A stretch of DNA of 26,259 nucleotides from a virus. Position numbers and translations under genes: made by a program. The notes below the pieces were generated by a model. It was not told where the DNA came from and searched no databases. It was given only the letters and a program-made list of their open reading frames with translations. The DNA lies in IMG/VR virus record IMGVR_UViG_3300025771_000159, positions 1 through 26,259 of that record, one strand, 5' to 3'. Position 1 is the first letter of the stretch, and each line of letters starts with the position of its first letter. This document shows, in pieces, positions 20,261 through 26,259 of this stretch.

Positions 20261-21741
20261 TATCCGTACTCCGCTAAGTTTTTAGTGCATAAGGCGTAGT
20301 AGCCTGTTGGGGGTGCATATTCAAAGTTACCATATCCGTTTGCATCTGAATTTCCTGATGATATTGAGTTAGTTGTATATCCACCAAAATTAGATTCAAT
20401 TACTGGAGTACCACCATTAACATAATTAGTACAAACAAAAACACAATTTCCATTACCTGTGCTATTTGTTAAAAAATCGTGTCCAGTCCAATCTACATAA
20501 TATGTAGGAGAGCTGTTACTTGCACCTGCCCCTGAACCATCAATCCAATTACCATTTTTAGAAAAACTAACTCTTTCATTGTCGCAATCAAGAGCAATTC
20601 CTATAACATCGGGACTATCATATGTCGGTCCTGCTCCTGAAACAGTTACATCACTACCATTTGTATTATAAATAACAGCCCCATCATTTCCTCTATACAT
20701 TATATATCTTGTGTAATCTGTATCAGCAGCATGGTTTGCTCCTTGGTCAGATACCACACCAACCACTGCTCTATCTCCGTCTCCAGCAAAACTAAATTCC
20801 ATATACCATTTTCCACTAGTATTAACTCTAAAATTTGATATGCCTGAACCATCTGAATCATACGCAGTTGTTGAACCTGCGTATGTTAATTTGGTATTGC
20901 CTTCATTAAATGTCAAAAAAGTTGCAGCAGGGTTTCTACCAACTTCTAAATTTGAAAAACTATTAGTAGGTGTGTCAGTTGCTTGGTCTGCGGATGTGAT
21001 GTTGATTAAATTATTTGCATCGTGTCCTTCACCACTAGAATCCTCACCCAAGCTAGCAGCGTTATCATATTTATAATAAAATCCTATATCTCCATAACCA
21101 CCATCTGTGTATTCTTTTGGAATCCATATGCCACTATCTGCATCATACTCACCAAAATCAGATGCTTGTTTTGCTGTTCCATTTAAATAATGAGTTTCTG
21201 CTATATATGCTGAAAAAGGAGAAGTACCCCAATAAGCATTACCTATTCTTATTGGAGCAGCAGAACTAGCTTGACCAATTTCAAACTCATCATTTAAATT
21301 AGGATAAGTTTCTGTATCAAAATCAGTAACTTGTTGTCCGTTAATCCAAAGTTTTATTCTATCACTAGCTGTGGCTTCAGTTGTATCTAGTGTCCAGACT
21401 ATATGATACCAAGCTGAAGTATCTCTAAATACTTGTGTGGTTAGCAAATCGCCAGTATAAGCAGCACCAGTATACATTTTAATTGATATTTTATCGCTAG
21501 AATTAATTTGCATACCTGTATTAGCAGCGTAGAAAAGTGCATTAATACCAAAACCACCATTGTAACTTATTTCAGTTCGTTTAATCCAAGTACTAAAAGT
21601 CCAAGTTTTTCTGTTTCCTGAATCTGTAGTACTAGTTGCTTGTACTTGCTCAGAATTAGCTCTTTCTAACTTCAAAGAGTTATCAATATCAAAACCAGTA
21701 GATATGCTTCCTCTATTTGCTGTACGCTGTAGCGTTTCCAT
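20260..21741 (-). CDS. LamG + SPRY-like virion protein
   Basis: The 493-residue protein has an N-terminal concanavalin A-like (LamG) domain (about 30-190) with WTFSTWIKRTEI, WYHIVWTLDTT and RIKLWINGQQVTDF, and a second SPRY-like domain (about 300-455) with GKWYMEFSFAGDGDRAVVGV and IGIALDCDNERVSFSKNGNW. The end FEYAPPTGYYALCTKNLAEYG recurs in similar phage proteins. Both folds often bind glycans or proteins. It is probably a tail spike or fibre protein that contacts the host surface. Start is one base after the upstream stop. Which receptor it binds cannot be told. Confidence 0.82.
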   Translation of the reverse strand: METLQRTANRGSISTGFDIDNSLKLERANSEQVQATSTTDSGNRKTWTFSTWIKRTEISYNGGFGINALFYAANTGMQINSSDKISIKMYTGAAYTGDLLTTQVFRDTSAWYHIVWTLDTTEATASDRIKLWINGQQVTDFDTETYPNLNDEFEIGQASSAAPIRIGNAYWGTSPFSAYIAETHYLNGTAKQASDFGEYDADSGIWIPKEYTDGGYGDIGFYYKYDNAASLGEDSSGEGHDANNLINITSADQATDTPTNSFSNLEVGRNPAATFLTFNEGNTKLTYAGSTTAYDSDGSGISNFRVNTSGKWYMEFSFAGDGDRAVVGVVSDQGANHAADTDYTRYIMYRGNDGAVIYNTNGSDVTVSGAGPTYDSPDVIGIALDCDNERVSFSKNGNWIDGSGAGASNSSPTYYVDWTGHDFLTNSTGNGNCVFVCTNYVNGGTPVIESNFGGYTTNSISSGNSDANGYGNFEYAPPTGYYALCTKNLAEYG

Positions 21742-21742
21742 A

Positions 21743-22729
21743 TTAGGTTTGTGCTAGGTTTTGAACTCTACCAATTTCCTGCCACACGCTGCCATTATAT
21801 CTGAAGGACAGTATGTCTGTTTTGTTAGCTGTGGCAGTAATCGTGGGTGCAGTTGATGCTGCAAATTCAAAGACTGTGTTCCAAGCCACTGTGTAAGCTG
21901 TGCCACCTTGTGCTATCTCTACAGAAATAATTGCACCTTCTACAGCGTTAGTTGGTGCTGAGAAAGTGGTGTTCTCTGTGGTTGAGTAAAAAGCATTAGC
22001 TGCTGCTTGTGCATCCCAAGCTACTGCATTAGAGCTTGAGGTTAATGCAACTTGGCTAATATTAGCTGAAGTAGAAGCTGTAACTTTTTTAGGCATAGTG
22101 ACAAATTGGTTTTCATCTACGGATATAGCAGGGGTTGTACCTACTGTTGATCCTAAACCAATAACTAAATCATCAGCACTATCATCAAGACCTACATAAT
22201 AGTCTTGAGCATTACCGTCAAATACTATTTTAGTATCTTCGGCTGTTGCATCACCTATGGTAAGTGTTGGTCCTTGTAAAGTTAAAGAATCAGCTACACT
22301 CAAATCTGTTAAAGCATCAACAACGGCTGCTCCTGCACCTGCTCCATCTGTATAAATAATTTTTACTCCACCATTAGGTACAGTTACATTCGCTCCTGAG
22401 CCTTGGGAGATGTTTATTGATTGAGAACCGCTAGTAGCATTTTCAATAATAAATACTTTTGATACTGTATTAGGAGCTATCGTTAGTGTTCTTGTTGCAG
22501 TTAAAGATACTCCTGAAGTAACTTTAAAATATAAACTACGAGCAGGATCGGTTGCTCCATCTGCTATCGTTGTTGTTGCATCTGCATCAGAACCAAAGGA
22601 TGCTTCGGTTCCATAACTAAAAGCTTCTGCTATAAGTTCTAAGTTAGTATTGGTACTTGTTCCCCAAGTTCCTGACTCATCACCTGTAGCGATTTCCTTG
22701 AGTCTTAAATCATTTACATAAGTTGCCAT
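21743..22729 (-). CDS. Tail fibre-like protein
   Basis: The 328-residue protein begins MATYVNDLRLKEIATGDESG, TWGTSTNTNLELIAEAFSYG, a tail-fibre N-terminus common in marine phages, and continues with beta-rich repeats (TIADGATDPARSLYFKV, LTIAPNTVSKVFIIENATSG, QSINISQGSGANVTVPNGG). It ends NKTDILSFRYNGSVWQEIGR followed by VQNLAQT. The pattern suggests a trimeric fibre or baseplate-attached protein with a conserved attachment N-terminus. AGAGGT lies upstream of the ATG. It is the second gene of the receptor-binding set. Confidence 0.8.
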   Translation of the reverse strand: MATYVNDLRLKEIATGDESGTWGTSTNTNLELIAEAFSYGTEASFGSDADATTTIADGATDPARSLYFKVTSGVSLTATRTLTIAPNTVSKVFIIENATSGSQSINISQGSGANVTVPNGGVKIIYTDGAGAGAAVVDALTDLSVADSLTLQGPTLTIGDATAEDTKIVFDGNAQDYYVGLDDSADDLVIGLGSTVGTTPAISVDENQFVTMPKKVTASTSANISQVALTSSSNAVAWDAQAAANAFYSTTENTTFSAPTNAVEGAIISVEIAQGGTAYTVAWNTVFEFAASTAPTITATANKTDILSFRYNGSVWQEIGRVQNLAQT

Positions 22730-22783
22730 TTCTTACCTCTGAGCATTTATTATGCCATGTTAAATTGTTTATTGTATATTAAA

Positions 22784-24067
22784 TTAAGCTGCAATTTCAG
22801 TCCAATTTGGATTTTGCGAGTCATCAATTACTTCCCAAATATTAAATGTGCCAACCTGTCCTGTGGCTGATACGCCTGTTATTGTAAAATTACATGCTGC
22901 ATTTACCGTTGGATTTACAAAGGGATCAGATGCTCGCATGTTAGCAAATCCAGGTGCAGGGAACCTATTGTCAGTTATGGTGCTTAGAGTTCCTGTAGAG
23001 CCTGTTGCACTTACGCCTGTTGTAATAATAATAGTAGCTTCTGCATCAACCAATACTGAAACATTGCCTAAAGTGGCGTTTACACCATCCAATGAAACAT
23101 CTGCACCTGCTTCAGGAGTAACTGTGCCTAAAGCAGAAGTACCTTCTAACCCTGTGGGGAATATGTTTGCTACACCAGTAACTACTAAGGGATCAGATAC
23201 TGCTGAGTCAAGAATAGAAGTTGAGCCATTTGTTCCATCTAAATGTAAAAGAGATAAAGTGTTGCCATCTAAACTAAACTCAGAAGTTGCTGGAGTGTAT
23301 GCTGCTCCTCCATATCTATCTATATCAGATAATCTAATTTCATCAATATAGCCTGACCAATTATTTGTATTATCAAAATCAGAACCAATATGTATATCAG
23401 AAGCGGTTGGAGATGCTCCTAGTAAAATATCTCCTTCGTTATTACCATCAACAAAGACTGTATAAGTATTAGTAAAAGGATCACCTCTTGTTACAGCCAA
23501 GCTAACCCAAGTGTTAGCAGAAAATACATTATTAACAGTAAGTAAAGTTACTGTTCCTCTGCCGACTAAAAGAGTGGTTCCTGCTTGCCTAAAATATATA
23601 GAAGGATTAGATGTTGAATCTCTTGTATCTAAAAGTACCTCATCTTGAGTTGCATTTGCAGGTCTTGCCCAAAACTCAATAGTAAAGGCAGTGGATTGAA
23701 AGTCGTAGGTATTATTAGAGATTACATTATCGTTTACACCATCTAATAATAAACTTGCCCCACCAAACTTCGATTGAGCAGTAGAAATAGCTGCTCCGTT
23801 ATTAGCTGTCCATTCATTTGCTGATGGCGGTAGGGTGGCAGAAACAGCTAATCCTGTTGGGGTGGCATTAGCATCTGCGTTGATTGTGACTGAAACTGCA
23901 CCTAGTGTGGCTGTTATACCGCCAACTGTTGCTACAGCTTGACCGTTAACACCGACACCATTGACGACACCTGTTGCTTCTACGCCTGTTGGTTCAACAG
24001 GTATAGAGCCTTCGCCCCAACCAAGTTGACCCCAAGTGCCTCGACCCCAACCGTTTAAATTAGCCAT
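22784..24067 (-). CDS. LamG-domain tail protein with flanking short repeats
   Basis: The 427-residue protein begins with a Trp/Gly-rich element (MANLNGWGRGTWGQLGWGEG), then Val/Thr/Gly-rich units such as GVEATGVVNGVGVNGQA, then a LamG-like domain (about 98-278) with AFTIEFWARPAN, WVSLAVTRGD and WSGYIDEIRLSDI, then further GVSATGSTGT and GVSATGQVGT units near the C-terminus. The W-G-R-G-T-W-G start is known to me from phage tail proteins. It overlaps the upstream gene by 8 bases. It is probably an adhesin or fibre component; the ligand is unknown. Confidence 0.78.
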   Translation of the reverse strand: MANLNGWGRGTWGQLGWGEGSIPVEPTGVEATGVVNGVGVNGQAVATVGGITATLGAVSVTINADANATPTGLAVSATLPPSANEWTANNGAAISTAQSKFGGASLLLDGVNDNVISNNTYDFQSTAFTIEFWARPANATQDEVLLDTRDSTSNPSIYFRQAGTTLLVGRGTVTLLTVNNVFSANTWVSLAVTRGDPFTNTYTVFVDGNNEGDILLGASPTASDIHIGSDFDNTNNWSGYIDEIRLSDIDRYGGAAYTPATSEFSLDGNTLSLLHLDGTNGSTSILDSAVSDPLVVTGVANIFPTGLEGTSALGTVTPEAGADVSLDGVNATLGNVSVLVDAEATIIITTGVSATGSTGTLSTITDNRFPAPGFANMRASDPFVNPTVNAACNFTITGVSATGQVGTFNIWEVIDDSQNPNWTEIAA

Positions 24068-25241
24068 TAAGCTTAAACTTTAAGTCGTATATGGCTTTGT
24101 CGATTCCGCCTCCATCTGCACGCATTTCAGGCATAAACCCACCTTGAAAAGGTAGCTGTGGTCTGCCGACAGATTGCATTTGTGGTTGTTGGACCTGTTT
24201 TTTTACTAAATTAGGAATTATACCTGGGGGTACGGCTAGAGGTCCTGGTATTCTTGGGAATGATCTTGTGTCTACTACAGGAGAGTTAGGCATAATTTCA
24301 CCTGCTCGTAATTCTTGCATAGGTTGAGGCATTTGTTGTGGCATTTGATTCATTGCTAGTAAATCCCTAATTGATTGCAACTGATCTTGATAACTTACTG
24401 GCTCAGGAAAAGTCATGTTGGCTTCTTCCATTTTTTGCCTAATTTGCTCTATGTCAGGAATTTGCGGTATGTTCATTTTTGGTAACTTAGCTAGATAATC
24501 AATGCTAGATTGAATATCTTGTGATGGTGCTTGTGTGGTACGCTTTATTGAAAACTTATCTGACATATCAGGTTCAGGTGGACGCAAGTTGTCATCATAA
24601 ATTTCTACTGACCCTGTTGGACCCCTGTGAATTACTCTTGTTGGTGGTGGTGCTGGTGGCAATTTTTGTGGCTCGTCAACCATTCTGTTTTGTAATTCAG
24701 GTGGTGCTTGATACGGTTCTGTTTTGAGTCGATTGTTTAGGATTGGCAAACTTGTGTTTATTGGCATACCAGTATCTAAATTAATGGGTGTGGGCATGAC
24801 CTGTGCTTGAAATTGTCCCGGTCCTATTTTCGGCATAGGTGGTTGATACATGTTTTCACCATTAGGTCCTGTAAAAAATCTTCCGCCTGCATCAACTCCT
24901 TCGGGTAAACTTGGTGACACTGGTTCATCTGCCATCACTGGTGCTTGCTCTGTTGCAACTTGCTCTGTTGGAGCTTGCATGCCTTCAATTTGTGCTTTCA
25001 AAGATGCAATCTCATCCATTAAAGATTGATATCTATCATCAACTTGAGGTTTGGGTTGTGGTCTTGGTGCCATTGGCATGGCTTCCATTTCGCCTAAGCT
25101 TCTTTGTTGAGGCATCATCATGGGTTGTCGCATCATAACTGGTGCTTGTGCCTGTGGTTCTTCACCACGAATGCGTGCTTCCATTGCTGAATAGTCATCA
25201 GGATCGATGCCTAGGTATGTTTTTAAATAGTCTACTGCCAT
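24060..25241 (-). CDS. Pro/Gln/Met-rich 393-residue protein, likely virion-associated
   Basis: The protein begins MAVDYLKTYLGIDPDDYSAM, then is Pro/Gln/Met-rich and probably largely disordered, with a predicted coiled coil (YQSLMDEIASLKAQIEGMQ, about 71-89). The end is MRADGGGIDKAIYDLKFKLN. The D-G-G-G-I element near the C-terminus is similar to elements in three other proteins of this window. It starts with a TAATG overlap with the upstream large polyvalent protein and overlaps the LamG gene by 8 bases. It could be an ejected internal protein or an assembly factor; I recognise no family. Confidence 0.72.
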   Translation of the reverse strand: MAVDYLKTYLGIDPDDYSAMEARIRGEEPQAQAPVMMRQPMMMPQQRSLGEMEAMPMAPRPQPKPQVDDRYQSLMDEIASLKAQIEGMQAPTEQVATEQAPVMADEPVSPSLPEGVDAGGRFFTGPNGENMYQPPMPKIGPGQFQAQVMPTPINLDTGMPINTSLPILNNRLKTEPYQAPPELQNRMVDEPQKLPPAPPPTRVIHRGPTGSVEIYDDNLRPPEPDMSDKFSIKRTTQAPSQDIQSSIDYLAKLPKMNIPQIPDIEQIRQKMEEANMTFPEPVSYQDQLQSIRDLLAMNQMPQQMPQPMQELRAGEIMPNSPVVDTRSFPRIPGPLAVPPGIIPNLVKKQVQQPQMQSVGRPQLPFQGGFMPEMRADGGGIDKAIYDLKFKLNG

Positions 25242-26259
25242 TATATTTCTCGTCTGTTGCCTTGGATGGGTTTGTCCATGGATTTAACCTTATTAACTAT
25301 ACCACCTTTGTACATGACATTCACGCCTTCGGTCAAGATAGCTTTTCGCATTTCAGGGGTGATGTCGATGGTGGTGGCTTTGTGTTTAAGCGGTACCACA
25401 TTCATTTGTTCTATCTGTGGGTCGTTTGGATCAAGTTGTTTTATTAAATCGTAATAATTGTATAACTCGTTTGGCTCTAAATTTGTTTTATAAGGCTCGT
25501 ATATTATTTCATTTAAAAAAGTTTTTCTTTCTTTGCCACCTTTATCAAATTTTTTGGCAACCTTTTCAGCTTGTTGAGGAATTTTACTACCATACAAGTC
25601 TAAATATTTTTTACCACTGCCTTCTTTTATGTTGAGTTCATAAATTTGACCGTCATCGACAGATGATGGAATGTTGCCTGCCTTTATATCAGCCATAATT
25701 TGTTTCTTTACATCGCCCAATGGCATATTTAGTTCTTTTAAAAGATCATCAATATTCTTACCACGAATCGGCATGGCTCCAACTTGTTTGTCAGGGTTTT
25801 GCTTGATCATTTCTAATAACTGTTCGGGGCTTTTGTACACATCATCTTCCTGTAAGTTGCCCAAGCCTTTTTTAGTTAAAATAAAGTCGCCTTCAGTGTT
25901 TTGCTCTGCCCAACGAGCCTTTGTGACCAGTTCGATATTATTTTTTACACTTGGATGGTCTGCAAACCATGCTTCTTTATTTGGATAATTGTTTGTAAAC
26001 ACATTCATAAATTCACTTTCAACACCGCTTTTTTCATCTAAAAATCGGGTTTCAAGATTTTTATCTAAATCTGCTTTAAATTGATTTGATTTTTCATATT
26101 CCTCTATGCTTGGAACTCTTTGTAAGCCAATATCTGTAATAAAGTTTAATCTTTTTTGGTTTCTGTTTATTTGGGTGGGGGCATTGGTAAATGCAACCCT
26201 GTCATAATCACCTTCAGCCGCTAATTTATAAATATCTTTAATTGCTAACTCTACCCAGT
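25241..26259 (-). CDS. C-terminal part of a large polyvalent phage protein, cut by window edge
   Basis: The frame is open from the right edge, so at least 338 residues of a longer protein are visible; the ATG at 26008 is internal. Upstream of it the protein reads WVELAIKDIYKLAAEGDYDR, VAFTNAPTQINRN, and downstream KKYLDLYGSKIPQQAEKVAK and IDITPEMRKAILTEGVNVMY. The order W-x-x-L-x-x-K-x-x-x-x-x-A-A-x-x-x-Y-D, A-F-T-x-x-x-x-Q, x-Y-x-x-K-I-P-x-x-x-x-K-x-x-K-K, I-T-P-x-M-R is that of C-terminal modules of large polyvalent proteins, often ejected into the host by podovirus-like phages. That function is inference. It ends with a YKGGI motif and a basic tail. Confidence 0.72.
   Translation of the reverse strand, partial: WVELAIKDIYKLAAEGDYDRVAFTNAPTQINRNQKRLNFITDIGLQRVPSIEEYEKSNQFKADLDKNLETRFLDEKSGVESEFMNVFTNNYPNKEAWFADHPSVKNNIELVTKARWAEQNTEGDFILTKKGLGNLQEDDVYKSPEQLLEMIKQNPDKQVGAMPIRGKNIDDLLKELNMPLGDVKKQIMADIKAGNIPSSVDDGQIYELNIKEGSGKKYLDLYGSKIPQQAEKVAKKFDKGGKERKTFLNEIIYEPYKTNLEPNELYNYYDLIKQLDPNDPQIEQMNVVPLKHKATTIDITPEMRKAILTEGVNVMYKGGIVNKVKSMDKPIQGNRREI

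Noticed and set aside
1-26259. tRNA, rRNA, integrase, attachment sites
   Set aside because: I looked for tRNA-like cloverleafs with a T-loop GTTCRA and for recombinase motifs and saw none; this is by eye, so a tRNA scan would be needed to exclude one.

Overview
This window is a contiguous piece of a tailed double-stranded DNA phage (Caudoviricetes) genome, or possibly a prophage. It is A+T-rich and densely packed. All genes but one lie on the minus strand, so the gene order runs from high to low coordinates. The low G+C, the lysine-rich small proteins and several families I associate with phages in marine metagenomes (DUF7483-like, LamG/SPRY fibre proteins, a WGRGTWG-type N-terminus, an N/T-rich exported protein) suggest an uncultured marine phage of an A+T-rich bacterium. 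That habitat and host are inferences from remembered families; no sequence in the window names the host. A long portal with a glutamine-rich helical tail, a probable large polyvalent virion protein at the right edge and a tail-tube/adaptor protein at the left edge fit a podovirus-like particle better than a myovirus, but this is not proven.

Layout on the minus strand: (1) 26259-18561, virion periphery and receptor-binding module: the end of a large polyvalent protein, a Pro/Gln/Met-rich protein, a LamG protein, a tail fibre, a LamG+SPRY protein, a DUF7483-like protein and a chaperone-like protein. (2) 18551-17539: a small lipoprotein, a previously uncalled 35-residue membrane peptide, a short basic-tailed protein and a thermonuclease-like nuclease. 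(3) 17090-17554: a lone plus-strand gene with its own promoter, operator-like palindrome and terminator. (4) 17016-13790: two large exported proteins, one Asn/Thr repeat-rich, one with a nidogen-like domain and a long Glu-rich region. (5) 13780-12294: lysis module with a spanin-like protein, a three-segment holin, an XhlA-like protein and a GH24 endolysin. (6) 12285-9873: a PD-(D/E)XK nuclease, a DUF6378 protein and the large terminase. (7) 9873-3029: head module with portal, small basic proteins, GroES-like co-chaperonin, scaffold-like protein, decoration-like protein and major capsid protein, closed by a strong C(UUCG)G terminator. (8) 2970-1: a new promoter, two beta-rich virion proteins, five small basic proteins and the truncated tail adaptor.

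The genes are coupled by TAATG and ATGA overlaps. Four small genes (35, 53, 55 and 58 residues) and two edge-truncated genes were found by reading the sequence directly, and several starts were moved downstream on ribosome-site or overlap evidence (endolysin, XhlA-like protein, GroES, 158-residue protein). No tRNA, CRISPR array, integrase, polymerase or recognisable small terminase lies in the window. The points most worth a second look are the lone inverted gene, the exported protein pair, the inverted repeats in front of the terminase, and a short GG(G) motif that recurs in several unrelated proteins.
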